A stretch of 64,000 nucleotides of DNA from Paenibacillus sp. JJ-100 (GTDB lineage Bacteria; Bacillota; Bacilli; Paenibacillales; Paenibacillaceae). Below are positions 43,747 to 52,971 of this stretch, piece after piece. The first letter of the stretch is position 1; each line of letters opens with the position of its first letter. The stretch covers positions 496,001 through 560,000 of the forward strand of contig NZ_CAOJCM010000002.1 of assembly GCF_948329825.1 (NCBI RefSeq), written 5' to 3'. The notes below the pieces were generated by a model. That model searched no databases. It was not told the origin of the DNA and was given only the letters and a program-made list of their open reading frames with translations. The translations under genes and the position numbers were made by a program.

Positions 43747-44286
43747 TCATTCCACGCGACTCTTGTAGTTAGGCGATTGGGTCACATTCGCAATATACAC
43801 GGTTACAAAAGAAACCGGAATCCCTGTAATCTCTTGTACATGATCGTGTATCGCCTTTTGTAGATCCGTGGTCAGCACCGGAATAGGTGTCTCACCATCC
43901 ACTACTGCTCGAATCTTGATCTCCAATCCTGACTCTACTACGCGAATGCGCGCTTTGACGTCACGTACTTCACGAAAACGGGAAGTTGCCTTCAGACAGA
44001 GATTTTCAATGGTCTCCATCGAAATCTGTACCTCCCCGAACTCGGTACGTTGATCCACAGATGGCAATGACCCACGTTCACGCCGAATCGAGATGTAGAA
44101 AAAACGTAAACTCAGGACAAACAAAATCGCAGCTGCGACAATGGAAGCCACAATGATATTTTGTTCCTGCTGATAATTCAATTCGTATGGCAGCACACCG
44201 CTAATCAGTAAAATGACAGCTGCCGATATTGCTCCTACGCTTATGCTGTATATAAACAACAGAAGCCGATCCAGTATTTTAGCCAC
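43747..44286 (-). CDS. amaP: Alkaline shock response membrane anchor protein AmaP
   Basis: Membrane protein that in Staphylococcus tethers Asp23. Two N-terminal membrane segments (LLLFIYSISVGAISAAVILLI, and IVASIVAAAILFVLSLRFFYI) precede a domain similar to Asp23 itself (QRTEFGEVQISMETIENLCLKATSRF). A GTG at 44286 with GGGAGG 11 nt upstream gives 179 residues; a GTG eight codons upstream is the other choice. Cotranscribed with the Asp23-family gene upstream, subject to a hairpin between them. Confidence 0.85.
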   Translation of the reverse strand: MAKILDRLLLFIYSISVGAISAAVILLISGVLPYELNYQQEQNIIVASIVAAAILFVLSLRFFYISIRRERGSLPSVDQRTEFGEVQISMETIENLCLKATSRFREVRDVKARIRVVESGLEIKIRAVVDGETPIPVLTTDLQKAIHDHVQEITGIPVSFVTVYIANVTQSPNYKSRVE

Positions 44287-44398
44287 GAACTGCACAGCCT
44301 CCCTGCTCACTCACATTACTTATCGTGCGGAGAAGGTATATCACGAACTACCTTGTCCAGCTAGTCGAATTACCAATGACCTGTCCAAGACGGGATAA

Positions 44399-44420
44399 CC
44401 CCCGACAGAAGTGCCGGGGG
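44399..44420 (-). terminator. GC-rich hairpin between asp23 and amaP
   Basis: CCCCCG/CGGGGG stem with a 10-nt loop and only TTATCC after it on the minus strand. It is too T-poor for full termination and may attenuate read-through into amaP. Confidence 0.5.
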
Positions 44421-44433
44421 AAATCGCTCTTTT

Positions 44434-44844
44434 TTATTTTACACGTTGCGTGTTCAGGTCGATCTCTTCCACTTTTTCAGCGCTCTTGAACTGAACATCG
44501 TGGATGTGTACGTTCACTTCATTCACGTTAAGTCCAGTCATGTTCTCAATCGAACGCTTGACGTTTTGTTGGATTTCAGTAGCAACCTGCGGCAAACGGT
44601 ATCCATACTCAATAATAACAGAAACGTCTACTGCAGCTTCGCGTTGACCTACTTCAACCTTAACCCCTTTTGAAAGGTTTTTTCGGCCGAGCAGTTCTGC
44701 AAATCCGCCAGCGAATCCGCCGCTCATGCCTGCTACCCCTTTAACTTCAACTGTAGCGAGTCCAGCTATCACTTCGATAACTTCAGGTGCGATCTGGATT
44801 TCACCGATATCCGTACGTTCAAATTCTGTCGGTAGTGTACTCAT
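44434..44844 (-). CDS. yqhY: Asp23/Gls24 family envelope stress protein (YqhY-like)
   Basis: 136-residue cytosolic protein of the Asp23 family. Typical are ERTDIGEIQIAPEVIEVIAGLATVEVKGVAGMSGG at the start, LLGRKNLSKGVKVEVGQREAAVDVSVIIEYGYRLPQVA, and NVNEVNVHIHDVQF. B. subtilis YqhY sits in the same place after accC and affects acetyl-CoA carboxylase control. Here amaP follows, so the protein is probably bound to the membrane. A structured leader of ~140 nt precedes it. AAAGGTGTG is the ribosome site. Confidence 0.92.
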   Translation of the reverse strand: MSTLPTEFERTDIGEIQIAPEVIEVIAGLATVEVKGVAGMSGGFAGGFAELLGRKNLSKGVKVEVGQREAAVDVSVIIEYGYRLPQVATEIQQNVKRSIENMTGLNVNEVNVHIHDVQFKSAEKVEEIDLNTQRVK

Positions 44845-44869
44845 AAATGTTTAACACACCTTTCGCGAG

Positions 44870-44990
44870 ATAAGTTTGCGGCCATCCGTCAGGACTGCGG
44901 TTTAGCAAAAAGTCGTAGCCCTCCCGGTCCGGCTTTGCCGGAACTCCTGCATACTCCGCTAGGTGTGCGGGCTTATCCAATGCAGGAGAC
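44870..44990 (-). promoter_or_regulatory. Structured 5' leader of the asp23 operon
   Basis: Between accC and asp23. On the minus strand CTCCTGCAT (44988-44980) pairs with ATGCAGGAG (44952-44944). Inside it, a CCGC/GCGG stem is nested. A TCCGGC-AAA-GCCGGA hairpin follows, and then a GC-rich segment up to 44870. There is no T-run, so it is not a terminator. It may be a cis-acting RNA; I could not match it to a known riboswitch class. Confidence 0.5.
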
Positions 44991-45057
44991 ATGCGCTCTT
45001 ATTATTACATACTATATCATTTGGGCTAGTTTATGACAAACAAGCCCAATATGACGA

Positions 45058-46401
45058 TTAAATCTCGTTTTCTTCGAGAAATTTGATATCAAAATCCCCG
45101 CGAATAAACGTTGGATGATCCAGCAGTTTTTGATGGAAAGGGATTGTAGTAGAGATACCCTCTATAGCAAACTCTGCTAAAGCACGCTTCATTTTGGCGA
45201 TCGCTTCATCACGGGTTGCCCCCCAAACGATCAACTTTGCAATCATGGAGTCATAAAACGGTGAAATCGTATAACCAGGATACGCCGCACTGTCCACACG
45301 CACTCCAGGACCACCCGGCGCAAGATAAAAACCAATCTTACCCGGCGCAGGCATGAAGTTACGATTAGGGTCTTCAGCATTAATCCGGCACTCGATTGAC
45401 CATCCATTGATAACTACATCTTCTTGACGGAAAGAGAGCGGGTTACCTTCTGCCACGGAGATCATTTCACGGATTAGATCGACACCCGTTACCATCTCGG
45501 TTACTGGATGTTCAACCTGAATTCGTGTGTTCATCTCCATAAAGTAGAACTCACCGTTCGGGCTAAGCAAAAATTCCAGCGTACCTGCTCCAGAGTAATT
45601 CACCGCAAGTGCAGCTCGAACCGCAGCCTCTCCCATCAGAGTACGCACTTCTTCATTCAATACAGGGCACGGCGCTTCCTCAACGAGCTTTTGACGACGG
45701 CGCTGAACCGAGCAGTCACGCTCACCAAGATGCACGGCATTGCCGTGCTTGTCAGCCATAATTTGAATTTCAACGTGTTTCATGCCTGTCAGGAATTTTT
45801 CCAGATATACACCTGCATTACCGAACGCTTTCTGAGCCTCTTGCTGTGCAGCTGTGATCTGTTTGACCAATTGCTCTTCGTCTTCAGCGATCCGAATCCC
45901 TTTACCTCCGCCACCTGCGGTAGCTTTGATGATAACAGGATACCCGATATCACGACCGATCATAATCGCTTCTTCCGTTGTTTCCACAAGACCGTCTGAT
46001 CCCGGGATGACTGGAACACCTGCATCCTTCATCGTCTGTTTGGCTACAGCCTTATCACCCATTTTGGTGATGGCGTCAGGTGAAGGGCCAATGAATGTAA
46101 TGTTGCAGGAATCACAAATTTCTGCAAAATCAGCATTTTCGGCTAAAAAGCCGTATCCCGGATGGATTGCATCACATTCAGTCAACGTGGCTATACTCAT
46201 CAGGTTTGTAAAATTAAGGTAGCTGTCCTTGGACAGTGTTGGTCCGATACAATAAGCCTCGTCTGCAAGACGGACATGCAGTGAATCTTTGTCTGCTTCC
46301 GAATATACAGCTACTGACGATATACCAAGCTCGCGGCATGCACGAATAATACGCACGGCAATCTCTCCACGATTGGCAATCAATATTTTTTGGAATTTCA
46401 T
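45058..46401 (-). CDS. accC: Acetyl-CoA carboxylase, biotin carboxylase subunit
   Basis: Carboxylates biotin on AccB using ATP and bicarbonate, the first step of fatty acid synthesis. The ATP-grasp domain is complete: [31 protein letters not shown], the Gly-rich loop [29 protein letters not shown], and [16 protein letters not shown]. Length 447 is standard. AGGAGG lies 11-12 nt before the ATG. It follows accB by 55 nt in one operon. Confidence 0.96.
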   Translation of the reverse strand: MKFQKILIANRGEIAVRIIRACRELGISSVAVYSEADKDSLHVRLADEAYCIGPTLSKDSYLNFTNLMSIATLTECDAIHPGYGFLAENADFAEICDSCNITFIGPSPDAITKMGDKAVAKQTMKDAGVPVIPGSDGLVETTEEAIMIGRDIGYPVIIKATAGGGGKGIRIAEDEEQLVKQITAAQQEAQKAFGNAGVYLEKFLTGMKHVEIQIMADKHGNAVHLGERDCSVQRRRQKLVEEAPCPVLNEEVRTLMGEAAVRAALAVNYSGAGTLEFLLSPNGEFYFMEMNTRIQVEHPVTEMVTGVDLIREMISVAEGNPLSFRQEDVVINGWSIECRINAEDPNRNFMPAPGKIGFYLAPGGPGVRVDSAAYPGYTISPFYDSMIAKLIVWGATRDEAIAKMKRALAEFAIEGISTTIPFHQKLLDHPTFIRGDFDIKFLEENEI

Positions 46402-46456
46402 TTCGTTATTGTCCTCCTTCGAAGCTCATGCGACTACTGTTAACGAGTAGAACCGT

Positions 46457-46933
46457 TTATTCCGGTTTTACCAGGAAGAGAGGTTGTCCATATTCGACAA
46501 GCTGTCCATTTTCAACCAGCACTTCAACGATTTCTCCCTTGATGTCAGCATCAAGTTCGTTCATCAACTTCATGGCTTCGATGATGCATACCGTTGTTTT
46601 CTCAACAACTTTATCACCCACATTGACGAAAGGACCCGCTTCCGGGGAGGAAGCTCTGTAAAACGTACCTACCATTGGAGATACAATTTTATGTAAATGA
46701 CTAGTTGTATCGGCTTGCGGAGCAGCCTCATTCACAACTGCGGCAGCAGCAGGTTGAACCTGCGGAGCAGCAATCATCTGTGGTTGTACGGCAGTAGCCT
46801 GTACGAATTCCGTTTTAACCGGTTTGCGGATCGATAGACGTGATCCTTCATTTTCAATTTCCAATTCTTGAAGGGAACTTTCATCAACCAATTTAATCAG
46901 TTCCTTGATTTCGCTTAGTTTAAACATTTCCAT
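46457..46933 (-). CDS. accB: Biotin carboxyl carrier protein
   Basis: Carries biotin on the Lys of [18 protein letters not shown] (about residue 124). The N-terminal dimer helix [33 protein letters not shown] is followed by a Pro/Ala-rich linker ([11 protein letters not shown]). 158 residues. AAGGAG lies six nt before the ATG chosen at 46933; an ATG one codon earlier is also possible. First gene of accB-accC. Confidence 0.95.
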   Translation of the reverse strand: MEMFKLSEIKELIKLVDESSLQELEIENEGSRLSIRKPVKTEFVQATAVQPQMIAAPQVQPAAAAVVNEAAPQADTTSHLHKIVSPMVGTFYRASSPEAGPFVNVGDKVVEKTTVCIIEAMKLMNELDADIKGEIVEVLVENGQLVEYGQPLFLVKPE

Positions 46934-46989
46934 CATTCACTCCTTCGGCATCATGCCAGTCTCACTAGGACGGTCATATGGCTTTTAGT

Positions 46990-47017
46990 ATTATATCATA
47001 ATCATTAAAAATGGAAA
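46990..47017 (-). promoter_or_regulatory. Candidate promoter of accB
   Basis: Minus strand TTTCCA (47017-47012), 16-nt spacer and extended -10 TGATATAAT (46998-46990). The -35 is poor but the extended -10 is good. It begins where the spoIIIAH terminator ends. Confidence 0.45.
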
Positions 47018-47047
47018 GAGCCCGAGAGTCTAACCAGCTCTCGAGCC
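47018..47047 (-). terminator. Terminator after spoIIIAH
   Basis: GAGGCTCGAGAG pairs with CTCTCGGGCTC around a ~8-nt loop; the T tract on the minus strand is interrupted (TTTCCATTTTT). Confidence 0.7.
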
Positions 47048-47065
47048 TCCATATCATATTCTTAA

Positions 47066-47896
47066 TTACTTTTCTGTGACGTATTGCACACTGATTTTGT
47101 TCTGTGATACAGACAGTTCTTTCATGACCAGATCAACGATGGATACCGCCTGCTTAACGTCCAGTTTATCGCTCAGAACCACGACTTTATACATATCCGA
47201 CTCTTCCTCCACAATTGCGTTGGAGTATTGTTGAGATAGGGTTTCTTCGATGCTTGTAATTTTCGCCTCTTTATCTTCCAGTGCTCGTAGCTGTTCGGTT
47301 GCTTTCGCATTTTCTTCCGGTGTCTTACTTAAATCACCTGCAATAGTCATCAGTTCCTCATACTTGCGATTGTTGCTTTCCTCACGTTGCCACTGGTAAT
47401 TCTGGAACTGACTGCTAGCTGATGCGGCTGTATTTTGCTGTTCCATCTCTTTGAGAACTTCTTCGTCCGTTTTAGCAGCTTCGCCCTCTGTTTTATTCTC
47501 GGTATCAGGTGTAGCCGCTGCTCCTTTTTCCGAGCCTTGTTCTGTCTCTTTTGGGGTCTCTCCTTCTTTTGTGCCCGACTCCGTTGCAGGTGCTTTCTCT
47601 GCATTTCCTACTTCCTGTCCCTCGACATCTGCCGGGCTTCCAGCCGGGTCTAATGCGCCAGAATCATCGGTAATTTCACCGCTATTTACAACCTCGTTAA
47701 CCACCAGTCCCTCTGTTGGATCAAGAATACCTGCTGTTTCCTTTGCTTCGCCCTGTTTCATACCGTCCACTTGTTGACTATCCGCGACTGGTGGATTCAC
47801 TGGCCCCGAATCTTCAGTAAACAGATAATATGCGGACAAAATAACCATCAGACTCAGCATAGAGACGAGCCATATTGTTTGACGTTTGTTATTCAT
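47066..47896 (-). CDS. spoIIIAH: Stage III sporulation protein AH
   Basis: Mother-cell half of the SpoIIQ-SpoIIIAH channel that links mother cell and engulfed forespore. One N-terminal membrane anchor (IWLVSMLSLMVILSAYYLF) is followed by a long Glu/Thr/Gly-rich low-complexity linker (residues 35-155). The C-terminal YscJ/FliF-like ring domain starts about YQWQREESNNRKYEEL and ends NKISVQYVTEK. At 276 residues it is longer than B. subtilis SpoIIIAH (218) because of the linker. Last gene of the spoIIIA operon. Confidence 0.93.
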   Translation of the reverse strand: MNNKRQTIWLVSMLSLMVILSAYYLFTEDSGPVNPPVADSQQVDGMKQGEAKETAGILDPTEGLVVNEVVNSGEITDDSGALDPAGSPADVEGQEVGNAEKAPATESGTKEGETPKETEQGSEKGAAATPDTENKTEGEAAKTDEEVLKEMEQQNTAASASSQFQNYQWQREESNNRKYEELMTIAGDLSKTPEENAKATEQLRALEDKEAKITSIEETLSQQYSNAIVEEESDMYKVVVLSDKLDVKQAVSIVDLVMKELSVSQNKISVQYVTEK

Positions 47897-47978
47897 TTAG
47901 AATATCCTCCTCAAAATAGGGTTGATTCTGACAACATATTTCTTGTGAGTTTAGGATCCTTGCGAGTATAGGGAACAG

Positions 47979-48617
47979 TTAATCTTGCTTGCGTGGAACA
48001 ACCGAGATGCGGTACGCCGCTACGTTTAACCCCTTTTCAACAGCATCTGTAATCAGATCTTTAACAACCTTGTTCTCTGCACCTCTCGCCACAACGAGCA
48101 CACCGCGAATTTGCGGTTTCAGCTTTTTCGTTACAATGGGTGTCTGATCTCCTGATAATTCATAGGTAATAATCTCTCCGTCTCGGGTATATTGCGTCAT
48201 ATGTCGTTTACCGCCATTGGCATCCGTCTCTTCGGTGAGCTGCTGTGAATCTTTTACGTTCCGCTGCACCACCAGTTCTTCCGTGGAATCGACAGTGACC
48301 ATCACATCAACCGTGCCTACGCCAACAATATTTTCCAGCACGCCTTTGATCTTGTCTTCGAATGCAATCTCGATGGCCTGAAAAGGGTTCTCTTCCAGCA
48401 CGTCACTCTGGATGGCTGACAGGGATGTAGCTTGTTCCGGTGGTTCCCGACCGATGTTTTCAGAATCAATCTTTTTAACGTTGACAAAAGAATTAAACAG
48501 CATAATGCCTACACCGATCAGTCCCAGAATGATTAGCCAACGTAAGGTTTGACTACGCTTCGCACCACCTTCACCGCCACCAAACCAGGTTTCTAGCTTT
48601 TTGAACCATTGTTTCAT
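47979..48617 (-). CDS. spoIIIAG: Stage III sporulation protein AG
   Basis: Ring-forming protein of the mother cell-forespore channel. One membrane segment (TLRWLIILGLIGVGIMLFNSF, about residues 24-44) and a ring-building domain with an insertion (IKGVLENIVGVGTVDVMVTVDSTEEL ... PIVTKKLKPQIRGVLVVARGAENKVVKDLITDAVEKGLNVAAYRI). 212 residues. It follows spoIIIAF by 15 nt. Confidence 0.94.
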   Translation of the reverse strand: MKQWFKKLETWFGGGEGGAKRSQTLRWLIILGLIGVGIMLFNSFVNVKKIDSENIGREPPEQATSLSAIQSDVLEENPFQAIEIAFEDKIKGVLENIVGVGTVDVMVTVDSTEELVVQRNVKDSQQLTEETDANGGKRHMTQYTRDGEIITYELSGDQTPIVTKKLKPQIRGVLVVARGAENKVVKDLITDAVEKGLNVAAYRISVVPRKQD

Positions 48618-48632
48618 CGGCTTCCCTCCTTC

Positions 48633-49472
48633 TCAGAGAACTTCTGCGTTTTCCATCTGGGTCACTCGAACCTGACTCGCATCGACTTTCCACTTTTCTT
48701 TTAACAGCGTAATAATCTGTACAGCGTGTTCAGACGGAGAAGCACTCGCTTGCTCATGATCAGAACCTGCACTAGAGTCGCGGGTGATCGATGAATCGGT
48801 TGCCTGGGTATCAGGGAGAGACTTGCTACTCGATTCTCCACCTCTTGACTCTATCTGCACATTTGTAATTTCTATCGGATCAATCTGAATCGGCCGAGTA
48901 CCCTGCTCACGTTCATTATCCTCGGATGAAACCGTCGTCCCTGTCATGGGCTGACTGTTTACGGGCTCTGCCCGTTCCGAATCTGGAGTTGAGCCTGTAG
49001 CCTCAGGAGCCAGCTGGACGATGACTTGTTGAATGACGGGCAGTTCCGTAGAAGCTGCTACTTCCGTATCAAGCTCCTGTTTTTTCATCACCAGTTGTAC
49101 ATCAACAGACTGAACTTTCACACCAGTCGTTTCTTCAATTTGTCCTTTCATGGCGTTAGCCAGTTCCTTGGCCGTCCACTTTAGTGATTCCTTTTGCTCA
49201 CTCGCTTGCATTCGCTTTCCCTGAGCCAGTATTTTCTCTAGTGTTTGCTCATCTTGCGGAGCCTCCATTGCTGTCATGGCTCGTTTCAGTTCGCCTACAG
49301 GATCACTTCGCAGCAGCTTGGTTATGGGAGACAATAGAGTGAGCAAGATGAGGAGGCTCAGCACAAGCTTGACGTAACGTTCCATGGAACGATTCGGAAG
49401 CAACATATCCACGAACGTTGCCAGCAAAACGATCATGATCAGATCCTGCAGCCAGTTGCTCAGCCACCCCAT
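48633..49472 (-). CDS. spoIIIAF: Stage III sporulation protein AF
   Basis: Membrane protein of the SpoIIIA complex. Two N-terminal membrane segments (LQDLIMIVLLATFVDMLLPN, then YVKLVLSLLILLTLLSPITKLL) are followed by a soluble domain and a Ser/Glu-rich tail. It ends ITLLKEKWKVDASQVRVTQME. 279 residues, longer than the Bacillus protein (~206) because of the inserted disordered stretch at about 165-235. AAAGGGG is nine nt before the ATG. Confidence 0.9.
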   Translation of the reverse strand: MGWLSNWLQDLIMIVLLATFVDMLLPNRSMERYVKLVLSLLILLTLLSPITKLLRSDPVGELKRAMTAMEAPQDEQTLEKILAQGKRMQASEQKESLKWTAKELANAMKGQIEETTGVKVQSVDVQLVMKKQELDTEVAASTELPVIQQVIVQLAPEATGSTPDSERAEPVNSQPMTGTTVSSEDNEREQGTRPIQIDPIEITNVQIESRGGESSSKSLPDTQATDSSITRDSSAGSDHEQASASPSEHAVQIITLLKEKWKVDASQVRVTQMENAEVL

Positions 49473-49504
49473 CTTCTTCAGCCCCTTTCCCTGTATGCAG
49501 AAAA

Positions 49505-50695
49505 TTAACGCATCATAACGGTTAAATTACCTGCAGTCAGCAGAATCGTAATTGCCAGGAAAAACATGAGTCCAACCGCGGCCAGGGAAGCAAATACATA
49601 AATCATGCTTTTACCAATCGCTTGCAGACAACCTACAATCGGCGTATCCCCTAGTGGCTGCATAATCGCTCCCGTCACGTTGTAGATCAGTGCCAGTGCC
49701 AGAATCTTGATAGCCGGAAAAGCACAAAGGAACAAGATAATAATGACTCCCGTCAGCCCAATTGCATTTTTGACCAGCAGTGATGCGGTGATGACCGTAT
49801 CTGTTGCATCAGCGAAAGTTCTACCTACAACAGGCACAAAGTTTCCTGCAATATATTTGGCTGCCTTGAGGCTGACACCATCTGCCACCGAACCTGAAGC
49901 TCCTTGTACTGAAATGACACCGAGAAACATCGTTAGCAGGATACCAAGTAAGGCTACGCTTATGTTTCTCAAAAGGTCTGCCATTTGTGTCAGTTTGTAT
50001 TTATCCGAAACCGAACTGACCAAGTGTAGTACAGCCGAGAAAAAAAGAAGCGGGAAAACCAGCAGATGGATCAGTGTACTCACGAGATGAATCATAAAAA
50101 TAATCAGCGGGTGAGTCATAGAAACCGTTACGACATTCCCCATGGAAGCCAGCAGTGTGAACAAAAGGGGCACCATCGCCATCATAAAGTTAATCATGCT
50201 GGCTATAGCCTCTTTTGCATAACCGATAGCCACACTGAAGCTGTTGATTGCCAGAATAATAATGACTAGATAACAGATCGCATAGGCAATTTTACTGATA
50301 TTGTTCTTTTCAAATGCGGTCTGCAATGTCTCCAGAATCATGCTCAGTACGGTTAACATCACGATGGTGACGAGCAGTTTGCCATTATATAGAACTTCAT
50401 GTAGCGCGAACGTACCCACGGCAGCAAATATTGACTTCATGCTGAATCCCTCATTACCGGGAATCAACATATCCATGAAGGATGGTGTCTTTCCTTCTGG
50501 AAAAAGGCCACCATATTGTTTCATTAGCTGATCCCAATATTTCTCCACCTGGTCCTTCGGCAGTTGATCAGCTTGCTGCTGCATCCATTCGGTAGATGGC
50601 GTGCTGGCAGCAACATGTCCGATCAGGCCGAACATCAAGCAGAGCATCAGCACAATCATTAGGCGCCACTGCGGCTTGTGATGCAAGATTTTCAT
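49505..50695 (-). CDS. spoIIIAE: Stage III sporulation protein AE
   Basis: Large polytopic membrane protein of the channel. A signal peptide (LMIVLMLCLMFGLIGHVAAS) precedes a short exposed part and about eight membrane segments. Conserved stretches include MVPLLFTLLASMGNV, ISVQGASGSVADGVSLKAAKYIAGNFVPVVGRTFADA and GDTPIVGCLQAIGKS. Length 396 matches (B. subtilis 399). GCGGAG precedes the ATG closely. Confidence 0.95.
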   Translation of the reverse strand: MKILHHKPQWRLMIVLMLCLMFGLIGHVAASTPSTEWMQQQADQLPKDQVEKYWDQLMKQYGGLFPEGKTPSFMDMLIPGNEGFSMKSIFAAVGTFALHEVLYNGKLLVTIVMLTVLSMILETLQTAFEKNNISKIAYAICYLVIIILAINSFSVAIGYAKEAIASMINFMMAMVPLLFTLLASMGNVVTVSMTHPLIIFMIHLVSTLIHLLVFPLLFFSAVLHLVSSVSDKYKLTQMADLLRNISVALLGILLTMFLGVISVQGASGSVADGVSLKAAKYIAGNFVPVVGRTFADATDTVITASLLVKNAIGLTGVIIILFLCAFPAIKILALALIYNVTGAIMQPLGDTPIVGCLQAIGKSMIYVFASLAAVGLMFFLAITILLTAGNLTVMMR

Positions 50696-50713
50696 ATGCT
50701 CCGCACGCCCTTT

Positions 50714-51103
50714 CTACACCGGCATCAGTTTCATAACGGTTTCGATAATAATGCTAATGATTGGGATGGCGAGTACGAGAATCAACACTTTGCCGGCCAA
50801 TTCAATCTTGGATGCGATGCTCTCCTGACCTGCGTCCCTAACAATCTGAGCACCGAATTCAGCAATATAAGCAATACCTATTATCTTCAATACCGTTTTC
50901 AGATAAATGCTCTCCATGCCGGAATTTTCAGCAAGGCGCTTTAACACTTCAATCACCGCACCGATCTTGCCGATCAGCAGCATAAAGATAACAACACCCG
51001 TTGCTGCTGCTATGAGAAAGGCAAACATCGGCTTTTGTTCTTTGATGACTAGAATCAGAACAGTAGCGATAAGTGCCAGACCAACAACTTGAATAATTTC
51101 CAC
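50714..51103 (-). CDS. spoIIIAD: Stage III sporulation protein AD
   Basis: Membrane protein of 129 residues with about four hydrophobic segments (IIQVVGLALIATVLILVI, FAFLIAAATGVVIFMLLIGKI, KTVLKIIGIAYIAEFGAQI, KVLILVLAIPIISIIIETV). Length and order fit SpoIIIAD. The start is GTG with a weak GGTGGTG site, so translation may depend on upstream genes. Confidence 0.94.
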   Translation of the reverse strand: MEIIQVVGLALIATVLILVIKEQKPMFAFLIAAATGVVIFMLLIGKIGAVIEVLKRLAENSGMESIYLKTVLKIIGIAYIAEFGAQIVRDAGQESIASKIELAGKVLILVLAIPIISIIIETVMKLMPV

Positions 51104-51134
51104 GGGTCACCACCATCCGGCTTTATGACCGTTT

Positions 51135-51338
51135 TCATTGAAAAAGAAATATGGATTTAATCTCTTGCAGCAAGCTGTCCAACATTCGGACGACCATGAA
51201 CAGTACAACGACAAATCCGATTACGGTCACCCAGTGAGCCATATCTTCCTTCCCCATTTGTTTCAACACGGTATGAATCATCGCTATAATGATTCCAATG
51301 CCCGCAATTTGAAAGATTGCGTTCACTTCTAAATTCAT
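51135..51338 (-). CDS. spoIIIAC: Stage III sporulation protein AC
   Basis: 67-residue membrane protein with two helices (IFQIAGIGIIIAMIHTVLKQM, WVTVIGFVVVLFMVVRML). The short size and the KQMGKEDMAHW loop match SpoIIIAC. GAGGTG is eight nt before the ATG. Confidence 0.94.
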   Translation of the reverse strand: MNLEVNAIFQIAGIGIIIAMIHTVLKQMGKEDMAHWVTVIGFVVVLFMVVRMLDSLLQEIKSIFLFQ

Positions 51339-51367
51339 GACCTTGGCACCTCGCTATCCCGGCTATT

Positions 51368-51886
51368 TCAGAAGATCAGAATGACGATTAACGCTCCGAC
51401 AAGCATCCCCAGGCTGCGGCTCATTCGTTCATACTTAATTTGATCGGCCTGTGCGCGGGATTCCTCATGCATAAGTTGCTGAATGGCTAACGAAATATGT
51501 TTGGTCTGATCTTGACGATCACTGGTGCCAAGGCTGAAACTCAACTGCATCATGACTTCCCGTTCGTCTGACTTCATGGCGGATCTTCCCCACGCTTGCT
51601 CTACACCATTCTGAAGACTCTCCCGGGCTGTAAGACCGTGTGGGGGCTCCATCTGTGCAGCTGCGTGTAAAAAAAGAGTCTTTATCGGTTCTTTCGTCTG
51701 AGCCCCCATCTTGTTCATTGCATCAGGAAGCGGTGTTAAGCCATAATTGATCTCTGTCATCAGCCGTTGTAGCGCTGCGATCAACTCACGTAATTGCCTT
51801 GGTCGCAACGCATATTGCCTTGCTTTGTAGAAACCGGCGAGCGTACTGGCTAGTAAAATCAATATGGCACCAAGCATGTTAACCAA
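51368..51886 (-). CDS. spoIIIAB: Stage III sporulation protein AB
   Basis: Membrane-anchored GspF-like protein thought to act in assembly of the SpoIIIA complex. N-terminal segment MLGAILILLASTLAGFYKA, then helices with LRELIAALQRLMTEINYGLTPLPDAM and a C-terminal membrane segment (LGMLVGALIVILIF). A TTG at 51886 (MVNMLGAIL) fits both the GGAGG eight nt upstream and the family's N-terminus. It overlaps the end of spoIIIAA by 8 nt. Confidence 0.92.
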   Translation of the reverse strand: MVNMLGAILILLASTLAGFYKARQYALRPRQLRELIAALQRLMTEINYGLTPLPDAMNKMGAQTKEPIKTLFLHAAAQMEPPHGLTARESLQNGVEQAWGRSAMKSDEREVMMQLSFSLGTSDRQDQTKHISLAIQQLMHEESRAQADQIKYERMSRSLGMLVGALIVILIF

Positions 51887-52883
51887 AGGCTTCACCTCCT
51901 GCTTCGGTATGCTGAAGACCTCTCATCTTGCCATCAGCCAACCGAAAGCTCATGCCTCTGCTCGTCCGCTGCAACTGCACATAACGCTGAAACATCTGCT
52001 CTGTTATCAATGTCCTCAAAGCGGGTCTTGCAGATAGTTCAGCCAGATCTCTTCCATGCGCAGTCGCAATGACGGAAACACCTGCATGGAGGGCTTCCAT
52101 AACCGCTTCGGCATCTTCTGGACGGCCAATCTCGTCCACAATTAGAACGTCCGGCGACATGGAGCGAAGCATCATCATCATACCTTCTGCCTTGGGGCAT
52201 CCATCCATCACATCTGTCCGAGGGCCTACATCAAAGTTGGGTACACCTCTGTAACTTCCAGCAATCTCAGAACGTTCATCTACAATTCCAACTTTGAGCC
52301 GTGAACGTACGCCCTGTCTCAGCTCATCACCAACGTTCAGCTTGGATCCGTTGCTGATTTGTCTTGCCAAATCTCGTAGTAATGTGGTCTTGCCTTGCTG
52401 TGGTGGAGACATAATCAAGGTGTGGAATACCTGTCCACTCTTCATATCCAGCAGATAAGGAAGAATCGGATCAGCAATTCCTTGCACTTCGCGGGCAACA
52501 CGGACGTTAAATCCGTTGATATCCCGTAAATATTCTACACGCCCGCCACTCAGCACCGTCCGACCAGCAAGTCCGATTCGATGTCCTCCGGGGATCGTGA
52601 TGAATCCTTTGCGCAGTTCTTCTTCCAACGTATAGAGCGAATGGTTGCTTATAAGATCAAGTAGCCTGTGGGTGACTTCTTTTTGAGGAATATAAGCTTC
52701 CTCTGGTTTTCCCGTTGGTAAACCTTCCGAGGTAAGGAAGTGGTACGTGTTCCCTGCATTGACTTCCAACGGTCTACCTTCTCGAATACGGATTTCTTCC
52801 ACTTGTTCCATTAGAGTGGGCGGCATTCTGCCCAGCATCGTTCGGATGGGTTCCGGAAAAAGATCCCTCCATTTCACGTTCAT
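51879..52883 (-). CDS. spoIIIAA: Stage III sporulation protein AA, ATPase
   Basis: Secretion-type ATPase that energises the SpoIIIA channel. Walker A MSPPQQGKTTLLRDLARQI and Walker B DVLIVDEIGRPEDAEAV are present, with VGIVDERSEIAGSYRG and VIATAHGRDLAEL between and after. About 334 residues. The ATG at 52883 has GGAGGAG seven nt upstream; the frame extends upstream without support. A sigma-E promoter candidate lies 60 nt upstream. Confidence 0.95.
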   Translation of the reverse strand: MNVKWRDLFPEPIRTMLGRMPPTLMEQVEEIRIREGRPLEVNAGNTYHFLTSEGLPTGKPEEAYIPQKEVTHRLLDLISNHSLYTLEEELRKGFITIPGGHRIGLAGRTVLSGGRVEYLRDINGFNVRVAREVQGIADPILPYLLDMKSGQVFHTLIMSPPQQGKTTLLRDLARQISNGSKLNVGDELRQGVRSRLKVGIVDERSEIAGSYRGVPNFDVGPRTDVMDGCPKAEGMMMMLRSMSPDVLIVDEIGRPEDAEAVMEALHAGVSVIATAHGRDLAELSARPALRTLITEQMFQRYVQLQRTSRGMSFRLADGKMRGLQHTEAGGEAFG

Positions 52884-52942
52884 GAGTAGGCTCCTCCAAC
52901 TGTATATTTCATATTGCATCTCTGATGCTTGTTCATATCTCA

Positions 52943-52971
52943 AGTTTATGCCTGTACATTCATTTTATGAC
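52943..52971 (-). promoter_or_regulatory. Candidate sigma-E promoter of the spoIIIA operon
   Basis: Minus strand GTCATAAA (52971-52964), 13-nt spacer, CATAAACT (52950-52943); consensus is about GTCATATT and CATACACT. It is 60 nt before the spoIIIAA start. The B. subtilis operon is sigma-E dependent. Confidence 0.55.

Noticed and set aside
44905..44945. Cyclic-di-GMP (GEMM) riboswitch, because of GCAAAGCC
   Set aside because: The GCAAAGCC is simply the loop of a perfect TCCGGC-AAA-GCCGGA hairpin. The other conserved GEMM parts (CAAACC and tetraloop-receptor arms) are missing.
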